From: Scatosoma sp045588185
GTDB lineage: Bacteria > Bacillota > Clostridia > Christensenellales > Borkfalkiaceae
DNA length: 64,000 bases
Assembly (NCBI GenBank): GCA_045588185.1
Contig: JAZNDR010000028.1
Coordinates: forward strand, 1 to 64,000
Direction of reading: 5' to 3'
Within the stretch, counting starts at the first letter, position 1; each line of letters begins with the position of its first letter. Both the position numbers and the translations under genes were made by a program. Below, one piece after another: positions 34,720-43,471 of the stretch. The notes beneath the pieces are model-generated. The model had not been told where the DNA came from, ran no database searches, and saw nothing but the letters and a program-made list of their open reading frames with translations.

Positions 34720-35154
34720 ATGGGTAACACAATAGCTTTAATTGGTATTGCACTGTGCGTATTGCTTTGCGGTATCGGTTCCTGTATCGGTCTTTATAAG
34801 ACCAGCTCGGCAGCAGCGGGCGTTTTGGGCGAAGATCCCAAAAAGTTCGGTAAAGTCATGGTGCTTGTATTGCTTCCTGCAACGCAGGGTATTTACGGGT
34901 TTATCATCGGTATCATTGCTTCGGGTTCTGTCAACGCCGCAATGACGACGGCGGAGGGCTGGGCTCTGTTTGCGGCAGTGCTTCCGATGGCAATTTCCGG
35001 TTTCATGTCGGCTTGGTTCCAAGGCAAATCCGCAGCCAACTGTATCTATGCGGTCGGTAAGCAGGAAAGCCTTTCGGGTAAGATGATCGTTTACCCCGGT
35101 ATGATCGAGTTCTATGCAATTCTCGGCTTAATCATTTCGATTATGCTCGTTTAA
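34720..35154 (+). CDS. ntpK: V-type ATPase subunit K (c-ring proteolipid), Na+ type
   Basis: This 144-residue proteolipid has four transmembrane helices (two fused hairpins). All residues that bind Na+ in E. hirae NtpK are present at a constant offset of nine: L52, T55, Q56, Q101 and E130 here, for L61, T64, Q65, Q110 and E139. This predicts a Na+-translocating ring with one carboxylate per four helices. CGGAGG lies upstream of the ATG. Confidence 0.96.
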   Translation: MGNTIALIGIALCVLLCGIGSCIGLYKTSSAAAGVLGEDPKKFGKVMVLVLLPATQGIYGFIIGIIASGSVNAAMTTAEGWALFAAVLPMAISGFMSAWFQGKSAANCIYAVGKQESLSGKMIVYPGMIEFYAILGLIISIMLV

Positions 35155-35158
35155 TACC

Positions 35159-35728
35159 ATGAGTATGCAAAACATTGTAGACAAAATACTATCCGACGCA
35201 AGCGCGGAAGCGCAGGCGATCGTTTCGGACGCGGAAAGCAAGGCGGCACAGCTCCTTGCCGAAGCTTCCTTGCGCGCGGAGAAGCTCCGCCGTGAAACGG
35301 AAGAAGACGTGAAACGGAAAACGGAAAGTATTTTTGAAAAGAAAGCCGCTTCCGCGCGGTTGGAATGTGCAAAGCTTCAATTAAAGGAAAAGCGCAAGGC
35401 GGTCGATAGCGTGTACGCACTCGCACTCGATAGATTGATTTCTCTTGAAAAAGAGGACTGCTTGCGCCTTACCGCTTCTCTTTTGGAACGCTACGCCGAA
35501 AAGGGCGACGAGCTCTTTTTCGCCGAGAATTTCAAATACGCAAGCGAGGTGAAGCTGTTGCCTGTCGTTAAGGAAAAGGGCTTGAAGATATCCCAAACGC
35601 GTTTACCGCTTGACGGCGGTATGAAGCTCGTGGGCGAAATATCGGACAAAGACCTTTCTTATGGCGCGTTGCTTAGCTTTGACCGCGAGGAGTATCAAGC
35701 GGAGCTTGCACGCGAACTGTTTAAATAA
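35159..35728 (+). CDS. ntpE: V-type ATPase subunit E
   Basis: This 189-residue peripheral-stalk subunit has a long N-terminal helix rich in Ala/Glu (ASAEAQAIVSDAESKAAQLLAEA) and a globular C-terminal domain (DGGMKLVGEISDKDLSYG). It binds the G/H-type helix subunit and holds the catalytic head. The start at 35159 has no strong ribosome-binding site and lies 4 bp after ntpK; an in-frame ATG at 35165 is possible. Confidence 0.93.
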   Translation: MSMQNIVDKILSDASAEAQAIVSDAESKAAQLLAEASLRAEKLRRETEEDVKRKTESIFEKKAASARLECAKLQLKEKRKAVDSVYALALDRLISLEKEDCLRLTASLLERYAEKGDELFFAENFKYASEVKLLPVVKEKGLKISQTRLPLDGGMKLVGEISDKDLSYGALLSFDREEYQAELARELFK

Positions 35729-35747
35729 TTCCCGCTTGGAGAAAAGA

Positions 35748-36722
35748 ATGGGCTATTTAGATACCACGTATACGGGCGGTGTGATCGCCGCACGGGAAAA
35801 ATACCTTTTAAAGGATAAAATTTTCCGCCTTTGCGAATTGACGGCAGAGGAGGCGTTTCGCCTTTTGCTCGACACTGGGTTCGGTGGCGGTGCGGAAACG
35901 ACTGCAAGCGTATACGAGTATGAAAAGCTGATTGCCGTCGAGGAATCGCGGATAGACGGGTTTATTCGTGAGTATGCTCCCTCTAAAACGGAAAAAGCGT
36001 ACCTGCTTTCTCCTCGCGATTTCCATAACGCAAAAGCGCTTATTAAAGCGGCGTATTTGAACGAGAACGCGGAAAAAATGCTCATAGGCGAAGGGCTTGT
36101 GCCTATTGAAACCTTAAAGACCTGCGTAAACGCGTCTGATTTTTCCGCTTTGGGAAACGGGTATTTAAAAGAGGCTTGCGAAAAGGCGATAACGCTGTTA
36201 GAGGAAGAACCCTCGGGCGCAAAGCTGGGCGAGATATTCGATAAGGCGTTGTACGCACATTTGTACGCCACGGTGAAAAACAGACCTGCCTTGAAGAAAT
36301 TGCTTTCAGCGAAAGCGGATATGACGAATATCCTTATCGCGCTCCGTTGCGGGGATAAAGAAATCGCGATAGACAAATACCTGCCCGCAGGAAAACTGAC
36401 GAAAGAACGGTTATCTGTATTATTTGAAGAGGATACCGCCAAAGCAAAGCTTGCATTCAAGGACACGCCGTATGCGGAATTTTTGGCGCAGTGTTTGGAA
36501 GCGAAAGAAAAGGGTTTGCCGTTTACGCAAGGAGAAAAAATAGCGGACGGTTATGATGCCGCGTACTTTGCGGAGCGGAAATACGAATTGAAAAGAAACG
36601 AGCCGTTTCTGTATTATATATATAGAAGAAGAACGGAAAACGCGAATATCCGTATCGTGTTTGCGTGCTTACTCGCGGGCTTGCACGAGCAGGATATCAA
36701 GCGCCGTTTGCGCGCGTTTTAA
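35748..36722 (+). CDS. ntpC: V-type ATPase subunit C
   Basis: This 324-residue subunit caps the membrane rotor and connects it to the central stalk (the archaeal C / eukaryotic d family). The N-terminal 'YLDTTYTGGVIAAREKYLL' and the all-helical composition fit the family; the C terminus has 'PFLYYIYRRRTENANIRIVF'. I start at 35748 because GGAG lies 8 nt upstream; an earlier in-frame ATG at 35661 would add 29 residues overlapping ntpE. Confidence 0.92.
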   Translation: MGYLDTTYTGGVIAAREKYLLKDKIFRLCELTAEEAFRLLLDTGFGGGAETTASVYEYEKLIAVEESRIDGFIREYAPSKTEKAYLLSPRDFHNAKALIKAAYLNENAEKMLIGEGLVPIETLKTCVNASDFSALGNGYLKEACEKAITLLEEEPSGAKLGEIFDKALYAHLYATVKNRPALKKLLSAKADMTNILIALRCGDKEIAIDKYLPAGKLTKERLSVLFEEDTAKAKLAFKDTPYAEFLAQCLEAKEKGLPFTQGEKIADGYDAAYFAERKYELKRNEPFLYYIYRRRTENANIRIVFACLLAGLHEQDIKRRLRAF

Positions 36723-36737
36723 AGGGAGGACACGGCT

Positions 36738-37058
36738 TTGATAGGAAAAACGGCGATCGTCGGCAACGGCGACGGGATTACGGTGTTCAAGGCGGCGGGG
36801 GTGGCGACCTTTCCCGCGGAGGACGAAAAGAAAGCGCGGGAAATTCTGCGCAAGATTGCAAAGGAATATCAAATCATTTTCTTGACGGAAGACCTTGCTC
36901 GACCGTTGACGGAATTTTTAAAGCGGTTTGACGAAGAGCCTTATCCCGTAGTGGTCAGTATCCCGTCGAGCAACGGCTCGGACGGGTACGGGATAGAGAT
37001 ACTGAAAAACGCAATGGAACGCGCGCTTGGCGTGGATATATTATTTAATAAGGATTAA
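36738..37058 (+). CDS. ntpG: V-type ATPase subunit F (NtpG-type)
   Basis: This 106-residue central-stalk subunit has the Rossmann-like fold of subunit F: KTAIVGNGDGITVFKAAG, IIFLTEDLA and VVSIPSSNGSDGYG. The start is a TTG with GGAGG 8 nt upstream, giving the expected MIGKTAIVG N terminus. It lies in the same place as E. hirae ntpG. Confidence 0.92.
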   Translation: MIGKTAIVGNGDGITVFKAAGVATFPAEDEKKAREILRKIAKEYQIIFLTEDLARPLTEFLKRFDEEPYPVVVSIPSSNGSDGYGIEILKNAMERALGVDILFNKD

Positions 37059-37071
37059 CGAGGAAAAAACG

Positions 37072-38838
37072 ATGGCAGGAAAAACGGTAAAAATTTCTGG
37101 ACCTTTGATCATCGCAGAGGGTATGGCGGACGCGAAATTATACGACGTCGTGCGCGTATCCGAAAAGGGCTTGATCGGCGAAATAATCGAACTTCGCGGC
37201 GATAAAGCCTCTATACAGGTATACGAGGAAACGGCGGGGCTCGGCCCGAACGAGGAAGTATACTCCACGGGTGAACCGCTTTCGGCGGAGCTTGCTCCCG
37301 GTCTTATCACGGGTATTTTCGACGGTATCCAACGCCCGCTTACGGCACTGTATTTAAAGTACGGCGACCGTATTTCGCGCGGCGTTTCCGTCAACAACCT
37401 CAACCGTGAAAAGAAATGGGCGTTTATCCCCAAAGTCAAAGTCGGCGACGAGGTGGAAGAGGGGGATATCCTCGGTATCGTCAACGAAACGGAAATCGTA
37501 GAACACCGAATTTTAGTTCCGCAGGGTATGGCGGGTAAGGTCGTTTCTATCGAAGAAGGGGAATTTACGATCGAAGAAACGGTAGCGCAAATCAGCACCG
37601 CTTCGGGCGTGAAACCCGTTTGTATGCTCCGTAAATGGCCCGTCCGTAAGGGCAGACCGTATAAAGAAAAGCTTTCCCCCAACAAGCCTATGGTAACGGG
37701 GCAACGGGTCATCGACACGCTGTTCCCGATCGCAAAGGGCGGTGTGGCGGCTGTTCCCGGTCCTTTCGGGAGCGGTAAAACGGTCGTACAGCACCAGCTT
37801 GCAAAATGGGCGGACGCGGATATTATCGTCTACGTTGGCTGCGGTGAACGCGGTAATGAAATGACCGACGTTTTAAACGAATTTCCCGAACTCAAAGACC
37901 CGAAAACGGGCGAACCGCTTATGAAGCGTACGGTGCTGATAGCTAACACCTCGGATATGCCCGTGGCAGCGCGTGAAGCGTCCATTTATACGGGTATCAC
38001 CATTGCTGAATATTTCCGCGATATGGGTTACAGCGTAGCAATTATGGCTGACTCCACTTCCCGTTGGGCGGAAGCACTCCGTGAAATGAGCGGTCGGTTG
38101 GAAGAAATGCCGGGCGACGAGGGGTATCCCGCATACCTTGCTTCCCGTTTGGCGGAATTCTACGAACGCGCGGGTATCGTAAGACTGTTGGGCAAGGAAG
38201 AGCGTATCGGTTCGGTTACGGCAATCGGCGCGGTATCGCCCCCTGGCGGCGACCTCAGCGAACCCGTTGCACAGGCAACCTTGCGTATCGTCAAAGTATT
38301 CTGGGGACTTTCCTCAGCACTTGCTTATAAACGCCATTTCCCCGCAATCGACTGGCTTATCAGCTATTCGCTGTACGCCGATAAAATGAAAGACTGGTAC
38401 GACGAAGCGGTCGGTAAGGAATTTTTACAATACCGTCAGTTCGTAATGACCATATTACAAGAAGAAGCCGAGCTTGACGAAATCGTAAGGCTCGTCGGTA
38501 TGGACGCGCTTTCCTCGAAAGATAGACTTACGATGGAAACGGCGAAAATCGTCCGTGAGGACTATCTCCACCAAAACGCTTTCCACGAAGTGGATACCTT
38601 CACTTCTATGCAAAAGCAGTTCTTAATGTTAAAGCTCATTTACGAGTTCAACCGCTTGGCGGGCGAGGCTATCGCCTCGTATGCCGATTTGGACGATATT
38701 TTGAATTGCTCGTGCAAGGAAAAAATCGGCAGAGCAAAGTATATCGAGGAAGAAAATCTCGCGCAGTTCGACGAGATATTCAATACGATGAAAGCAGAAC
38801 TCAAAGCCGTTACGGAAGGAGGAAACGACGATGTTTAA
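37072..38838 (+). CDS. ntpA: V-type ATPase catalytic subunit A
   Basis: This 588-residue catalytic subunit has Walker A GPFGSGKT (230-237), the catalytic Glu in GCGERGNEM and the ADSTSRWAEALRE motif, plus the roughly 90-residue non-homologous insert found only in A/V-type alpha subunits. The ATG at 37072 follows GAGGA by 7 nt. It overlaps ntpB by 8 bp. Confidence 0.97.
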   Translation: MAGKTVKISGPLIIAEGMADAKLYDVVRVSEKGLIGEIIELRGDKASIQVYEETAGLGPNEEVYSTGEPLSAELAPGLITGIFDGIQRPLTALYLKYGDRISRGVSVNNLNREKKWAFIPKVKVGDEVEEGDILGIVNETEIVEHRILVPQGMAGKVVSIEEGEFTIEETVAQISTASGVKPVCMLRKWPVRKGRPYKEKLSPNKPMVTGQRVIDTLFPIAKGGVAAVPGPFGSGKTVVQHQLAKWADADIIVYVGCGERGNEMTDVLNEFPELKDPKTGEPLMKRTVLIANTSDMPVAAREASIYTGITIAEYFRDMGYSVAIMADSTSRWAEALREMSGRLEEMPGDEGYPAYLASRLAEFYERAGIVRLLGKEERIGSVTAIGAVSPPGGDLSEPVAQATLRIVKVFWGLSSALAYKRHFPAIDWLISYSLYADKMKDWYDEAVGKEFLQYRQFVMTILQEEAELDEIVRLVGMDALSSKDRLTMETAKIVREDYLHQNAFHEVDTFTSMQKQFLMLKLIYEFNRLAGEAIASYADLDDILNCSCKEKIGRAKYIEEENLAQFDEIFNTMKAELKAVTEGGNDDV

Positions 38839-40201
38839 GGAATATAAAACCATACGCGAAGTCGTCGGCCCCTTGATGGTCGTCGAGGGCGTTGAGGGCG
38901 TAAAATATAACGAACTCGTCGATATCGTCAATACGAACGGCGAACTCCGTCGTGGTAAAGTGCTGGAAATAAACCGCGATAAAGCGGTCGTACAGTTGTT
39001 TGAGAACTCACAAGGCTTGCAAATTGCGGGCGCAAAAGCACGCTTTTTAGGGCATAGCCAAGAACTTGCCGTATCCGAAGATATGCTCGGACGGGTATTT
39101 GACGGTATGGGGAATCCTCGCGACGGCGGTGCTCCCATTATCCCCGAAAAGAAAATGGACATCAACGGCGAACCTATCAACCCCGCCGCACGCGACTATC
39201 CTAACGAATTTATCCAAACGGGTATTTCCGCAATCGACGGCTTGAACACGCTCGTCCGCGGTCAGAAACTGCCCGTATTTTCGATGAGCGGTCTTCCGCA
39301 CGCTGAGCTTGCGGCGCAAATTGCCCGTCAGGCAAAGGTTAGAAGCGGCGACTGTAAATTCGCCGTCGTATTTGCCGCAATCGGTATTACCTTCGAAGAA
39401 GCGCAATATTTCGTAGACGACTTCAAAAGAACGGGCGCAATCGAGAGAACGGTACTCTTTACCAACCTCGCAAACGACCCTGCCGTCGAGCGTATTTCCA
39501 CGCCCCGTATGGCGCTTACCTGCGCGGAATATCTCGCATTTGAAAAGGGTATGCACGTGCTCGTCATTATGACGGATATCACTAACTACGCCGAAGCGCT
39601 CCGCGAGGTATCGGCGGCACGCCGTGAAGTGCCTGGACGTCGCGGTTATCCCGGGTATTTGTATACCGACCTTGCCAGCTTGTACGAGCGCGCAGGCCGT
39701 ATCCGCGGAAGAGAGGGGTCAATCACGCAAATTCCTATTTTGACGATGCCCGAGGACGATAAAACGCACCCTATTCCCGACCTTACGGGATATATTACCG
39801 AGGGACAGATTATCCTGTCGCGCGACTTGTATAAACGCGGTGTGAATCCGCCCGTTGACGTTTTACCCTCGCTTTCGAGATTGAAAGATAAAGGTATCGG
39901 CAAAAACAAGACGAGAGAGGATCACGCCGATACGATGAACCAGTTGTTCGCGGCGTACGCACGCGGTAAAGAAGCGAAAGAGCTTTCGGCTATTTTAGGC
40001 GAGGCTGCACTTTCCGATACTGATAAACTGTACGCAAAATTTGCGCAGGCGTTCGAAGCGGAGTATGTAAATCAAGGCTTTGAAACGGATAGAACGATTG
40101 AAGAAACGCTTGATTTGGGTTGGAACCTGTTGAAGATATTACCCAAGAGCGAGTTGAAGCGTATCCGCACGGAATATATCGAGAAATACTGGAAGGAGTA
40201 A
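38831..40201 (+). CDS. ntpB: V-type ATPase subunit B
   Basis: This 456-residue subunit is the non-catalytic partner of subunit A. It has 'FSMSGLPHAELAAQIARQ' in place of a Walker A loop, as is normal for B subunits, and 'DITNYAEALREVSAARREVPGRRGYPGY'. GGAGGAAACGACG precedes the ATG inside ntpA. Confidence 0.97.
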   Translation: MFKEYKTIREVVGPLMVVEGVEGVKYNELVDIVNTNGELRRGKVLEINRDKAVVQLFENSQGLQIAGAKARFLGHSQELAVSEDMLGRVFDGMGNPRDGGAPIIPEKKMDINGEPINPAARDYPNEFIQTGISAIDGLNTLVRGQKLPVFSMSGLPHAELAAQIARQAKVRSGDCKFAVVFAAIGITFEEAQYFVDDFKRTGAIERTVLFTNLANDPAVERISTPRMALTCAEYLAFEKGMHVLVIMTDITNYAEALREVSAARREVPGRRGYPGYLYTDLASLYERAGRIRGREGSITQIPILTMPEDDKTHPIPDLTGYITEGQIILSRDLYKRGVNPPVDVLPSLSRLKDKGIGKNKTREDHADTMNQLFAAYARGKEAKELSAILGEAALSDTDKLYAKFAQAFEAEYVNQGFETDRTIEETLDLGWNLLKILPKSELKRIRTEYIEKYWKE

Positions 40202-40204
40202 TCA

Positions 40205-40825
40205 ATGGCAAGGCTTAACGTAAACCCTACGCGTATGGAGCTGAAAAAGCTGAAAGGTCGGCTTTCTACGGCAACGCGGGGGCATAAGCTGTTAAAGGAT
40301 AAATCGGACGAAATGGTGCGCCGTTTTACCGTGATATTAAGGGAAGCGAAACGACTTCGTGAAGAAGTGGAAAAAGAGCTTTCCGAGGTATTGCGTACTT
40401 TTGCGATTGCCCGTTCCGTCACACCGCCGAGCGTAGCGGAAACGGCGTTTGCGATGCCGTCCGTTGCGGTTACTGCGGAATGTGAAACGCATAGCGTAAT
40501 GGGCGTGGAAGTACCGAAAGTAACGCTTAAAAGCGAAAAGCGCGCCGACGGTTTACCGTACGCGTATTCGGAAATTACGGGGGAAGCGGACTATTCCGTT
40601 CAAAAGGCGTCGGAGCTGTTACCGAAAATGGTGGCGTTGGCGCAAACGGAAAAGACGGTACGAATGTTAGCCGAAGAAATCGAAAGGAATAAACGCCGCG
40701 TCAACGCGTTGGAATACGTAATGATTCCGCAGTTGGAAGAAACGATCAAATATATTAAGGATAAGTTAGACGAAAACGAGCGAGCCGCGGTAGTAAGACT
40801 CATGAAAGTAAAAAGCAAAGCATAG
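40205..40825 (+). CDS. ntpD: V-type ATPase subunit D
   Basis: This 206-residue central-shaft subunit has N- and C-terminal helices forming the rotating coiled coil: 'LNVNPTRMELKKLKGRLSTATRGHKLLKDK' and 'RVNALEYVMIPQLEETIKYI'. It is the last gene of the operon, 3 bp after ntpB, and is followed by a terminator. Confidence 0.96.
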   Translation: MARLNVNPTRMELKKLKGRLSTATRGHKLLKDKSDEMVRRFTVILREAKRLREEVEKELSEVLRTFAIARSVTPPSVAETAFAMPSVAVTAECETHSVMGVEVPKVTLKSEKRADGLPYAYSEITGEADYSVQKASELLPKMVALAQTEKTVRMLAEEIERNKRRVNALEYVMIPQLEETIKYIKDKLDENERAAVVRLMKVKSKA

Positions 40826-40827
40826 TT

Positions 40828-40859
40828 AAAAATCTCCAAACGAGGGTTTGGAGATTTTT
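40828..40859 (+). terminator. Terminator of the V-ATPase operon
   Basis: A 14-bp stem (40828-40841 with 40846-40859) with a 4-nt loop ends in TTTTT directly after ntpD. Confidence 0.9.
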
Positions 40860-40890
40860 ATAAATTTTTTCAAAAAGCGATAAAAAATCG

Positions 40891-40919
40891 TTGACAAATA
40901 AAAGGGAAGAGTATATAAT
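40891..40919 (+). promoter_or_regulatory. Promoter of tRNA-Ala
   Basis: Consensus TTGACA (40891-40896) and TATAAT (40914-40919) with 17-bp spacing lie 13 bp before the tRNA 5' end. Confidence 0.88.
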
Positions 40920-40932
40920 AGATAATGCTTTT

Positions 40933-41008
40933 GGGGATATGGCTCAGTTGGTAGAGCGCCTCGTTCGCAACGAGGAGGCCAGCGGTTCGAATCCGCTTAT
41001 CTCCACCA
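40933..41008 (+). tRNA. tRNA-Ala(CGC)
   Basis: This 76-nt tRNA has an encoded CCA, an anticodon stem CCTCG/CGAGG and loop TTCGCAA giving anticodon CGC. The G3-U70 wobble pair that identifies tRNA-Ala is present in the acceptor stem. Confidence 0.95.
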
Positions 41009-41057
41009 AGAGAAACCTAAATCGAACCACTTGTGGCGGTTGGGTTTCTCTTTTTTT
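41009..41057 (+). terminator. Terminator after tRNA-Ala
   Basis: AAGAGAAACC (from 41008) pairs with GGTTTCTCTT (from about 41043), enclosing an imperfect inner hairpin, and ends in T7. The upstream arm contains the left inverted repeat of the putative insertion. Confidence 0.75.
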
Positions 41058-41110
41058 ACACACAAATACAAAATCGTTTTAAGAGCTCTTCTTTTAACTG
41101 CTACAAATAA

Positions 41111-41139
41111 TTGACTTGCTAACAGAATTATGTTATAAT
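41111..41139 (+). promoter_or_regulatory. Promoter of the small membrane protein gene
   Basis: TTGACT (41111-41116) and TATAAT (41134-41139) are 17 bp apart, 42 bp before the ATG. Confidence 0.8.
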
Positions 41140-41181
41140 ATTTTTAAATAATAAATTCAATATGCAATAAGGAGATTAATT

Positions 41182-41640
41182 ATGAACGAAGATTCTTTGG
41201 ATTTTTGTATCACTGCGCCAAAATGGCAAATCATTACATTCTTTGTCGGCTTATTTTTGGGAATTGCCTTGATAATTTTTGCTGCTGTCTTTTATTGTAT
41301 TAACCCAACGGAACTTGAAAACTTTTTTTGGATTCTATTTATTGGCTTTTTCTTCGCTTCTCTCTCAACCTTAGGAATATACGTAGAAAAAAAAGAAAAA
41401 TTTATTTTTGAAAATAAATCATTTACCGTCATAAAAGCTTTTAAAAAAAGCCAGACCGCGCATATTGACAATATTCTTCGCGTTGAGTTACGTTCAAGAG
41501 GTGCTGTGATTAAAGTTTCCGTTATAGGAAAAGACGAAGTTTGTCTTATTAATTTTCTTGACGACGGAACAAGTTTTAAAAATAATCAATTCGTTTGCGT
41601 GCTGATGTATTATAATGTTCCCATCGTAAATAAATACTAA
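41182..41640 (+). CDS. Hypothetical membrane protein with PH-like tail
   Basis: This 152-residue protein is not recognised as a named family. Two transmembrane helices (about 14-38 and 47-66) are followed by 'EKKEKFIFENKSFTVIKAF' and an alternating hydrophobic beta pattern to about 150, which resembles bacterial PH-like domains of two-helix membrane proteins. A GGAG site and its own promoter support expression. Codon use is much richer in A/T than that of its neighbours (many AAA, TTT, ATT), which together with the flanking repeats suggests recent acquisition. Confidence 0.65.
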   Translation: MNEDSLDFCITAPKWQIITFFVGLFLGIALIIFAAVFYCINPTELENFFWILFIGFFFASLSTLGIYVEKKEKFIFENKSFTVIKAFKKSQTAHIDNILRVELRSRGAVIKVSVIGKDEVCLINFLDDGTSFKNNQFVCVLMYYNVPIVNKY

Positions 41641-41743
41641 AAGTATTAAAAAATTTATTTTTAACAACGATTTTTGCAATTACAAAATTTATTCCTATTT
41701 TAAAGATTCTAATATAAAAGGTTCGATTTAGGTTGATCTGACT

Positions 41744-41795
41744 CCACCAAAACAAAGACACGCCTTCGGGGCGTGTCTTTGTTTTGGTGGATACA
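41744..41795 (+). terminator. Long hairpin, possibly the original tRNA-Ala terminator
   Basis: A perfect 21-bp stem (41744-41764 with 41770-41790) has a 5-nt loop. It begins with CCACCA, as the other tRNA terminators here begin at the tRNA CCA. No T run follows (GGATACATT), so read alone it is an imperfect terminator. Confidence 0.6.
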
Positions 41796-41911
41796 TTATC
41801 AGCCAAGAAAAAAGAGCTCGAATAAGGGAGTATTTTCCGTTTTTTGTATTTTTTGTCAGTAAAAAATTCGTGAAAATTATCTATTTTTTTTAATTTTCTC
41901 GTATTTTTGTA

Positions 41912-41940
41912 TTGCTTTCTTTCTTTAAATATGCTAAAAT
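41912..41940 (+). promoter_or_regulatory. Promoter of the MoxR/VWA operon
   Basis: TTGCTT (41912-41917) and TAAAAT (41935-41940) are 17 bp apart, in a very AT-rich stretch with ATATGC just before the -10. The rest of 41795-42000 holds nothing else recognisable. Confidence 0.6.
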
Positions 41941-42000
41941 ATATTATGTATAATAGCGTATTGTAGCTTATTACGCACTTTTTTAGATAACGAGGCGGTT

Positions 42001-43455
42001 ATGAAGCAAGGCTTTATAAAATTCAAAAAAAGATTTCAAACCCACGCGATTGTAAAAAGTGTTATTTTCGGCGCGTCGTTGGGGGTTTTATCTGCTTCCG
42101 TCTTGATTACCGTACAAAAACGGCTTGCCGTTTCGCCAAACCCGTGGCTTTGTGTTTTGCTCGGCGTTTTGGTTGCACTCGTGTGCGCGGGCGCGTTCTA
42201 TTTATGTATACGCCCTACGGATAAAAAATTGGCGAAAAAGTTGGATAACGATTTACAGCTCCACGAAAAGGTGCAAACGATGATCGCCTTTGAAAACGCG
42301 GAAGGGGATATGCTTCAATTACAGCGTGCAGACGTCAACGCAAGACTTATGGAAACGCCCGTGAAATTTGTAAAAACGGGACGGCTTTGGAAACATATCG
42401 TCGCGCCCGTCTTGGCGGTGGCAATGGCAGTCGTGGCGTTCATCGTTCCGATGAAGGTAATCATTCCAACCATCGCCGAAGACCCGAAATTCGAGTTTTC
42501 AAGCTGGCAGGAAACCCGTCTTACCGCGCTCATTGAAGACGTCAAAACCTCAAAAATGGAGCAAGAGCCGAAAGACGAGGTCGTGCAAAGCTTGGAAACG
42601 TTGCTTACGACGCTGAAAACGGTCGTCACGCAAAGCGCGATGAAAGACAGCGTTATCGCTACGATTACGAACGTGCAAGCGACCGAGGATAAATACAATT
42701 CATACGACGAAATCGGCGCGGTTATGCGCGAAAGCGAAAACGAGAATATACAAAATCTTGCGGCTGCGATTGCGAAAATGAACGCGTTGACGGTAAATCA
42801 GGAGTTGACAGCAATTCGCGGAACGTTGAAAGCGGAAACGCTTGTCGAGGATATGAAAGCGGCGGAAACGGCGATAAGCGCGTCGGTAGCGGGCGCGACG
42901 GAGGTTTGGAGCGAGGACGCTTTATATCTTGCGGTTACCGCTTTGGCAAGCGATATCAAATTCGTACACGAAAAAATAGACGAATATACGGCAAACTGGG
43001 CGACGAACAAGTTAGACGACGCGTTCGCAAACGCAAGCGTTGCGATAGGTGGAGCGTTGGAACAACAGCGCACCAACGCGGACGTGGCGGAGGCGACGGT
43101 AGAGGAGCTGTTGTTTATCTTCGGTATTGATGAATCGGAGCTTCCCGATAACGGCAATTCAAACGTGGGGAGCAGTGATAACGAAGAGGGGGAATACGAC
43201 CCCGAAGACGAAGAGGACAAAACCTTGAACGACGGCGGGCTCGGCGACGGCGAGGTGGTATACGGCAGTAACGAGGACGTATACGACCATCAGCAGAAAG
43301 AACAGGTAAAATACGGTACTGTTATCGACTGGTATTACAGTGTGGCTACCGAACAAGCGTTTGGCGAGGGTGTATCGGAAGAGCTTGCGGAACTGATAAA
43401 CGACTATTTTGCGAAATTGTATTACAGCGGTCCAAAGGCCGAGGAAAATAATTAA
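42001..43455 (+). CDS. Membrane protein of the MoxR/VWA operon (unknown)
   Basis: This 484-residue protein belongs to no family I recognise. Three transmembrane helices are seen at about 20-42, 48-70 and 133-155. A short helical region ('DNDLQLHEKVQTMIAFENAEGD') lies between helices 2 and 3, and after helix 3 a long Ala/Glu-rich helical ectodomain (about 165-380). An acidic linker (DNEEGEYDPEDEEDK) follows. The arrangement resembles DUF4175-like proteins that accompany MoxR/Bat operons, but this is only a likeness. It heads the operon and starts 17 bp before moxR. Confidence 0.7.
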   Translation: MKQGFIKFKKRFQTHAIVKSVIFGASLGVLSASVLITVQKRLAVSPNPWLCVLLGVLVALVCAGAFYLCIRPTDKKLAKKLDNDLQLHEKVQTMIAFENAEGDMLQLQRADVNARLMETPVKFVKTGRLWKHIVAPVLAVAMAVVAFIVPMKVIIPTIAEDPKFEFSSWQETRLTALIEDVKTSKMEQEPKDEVVQSLETLLTTLKTVVTQSAMKDSVIATITNVQATEDKYNSYDEIGAVMRESENENIQNLAAAIAKMNALTVNQELTAIRGTLKAETLVEDMKAAETAISASVAGATEVWSEDALYLAVTALASDIKFVHEKIDEYTANWATNKLDDAFANASVAIGGALEQQRTNADVAEATVEELLFIFGIDESELPDNGNSNVGSSDNEEGEYDPEDEEDKTLNDGGLGDGEVVYGSNEDVYDHQQKEQVKYGTVIDWYYSVATEQAFGEGVSEELAELINDYFAKLYYSGPKAEENN

Positions 43456-43471
43456 AAAAAGGGATACTATT

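Larger units (their letters stand above)
41001..41750. mobile_element. Putative small insertion at the tRNA-Ala 3' end
   Basis: CTCCACCAA at the tRNA-Ala 3' end (41001-41009) recurs at 41742-41750. Inside these copies lies a 15-bp inverted repeat (41014-41028 and 41720-41734, AACCTAAATCGAACC and its complement). The enclosed DNA is visibly AT-richer than both sides and carries one small gene (41182-41640). The second copy leads straight into a strong hairpin, as expected for the original tRNA terminator. No integrase or transposase is present, so the element would be non-autonomous. Confidence 0.45.
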
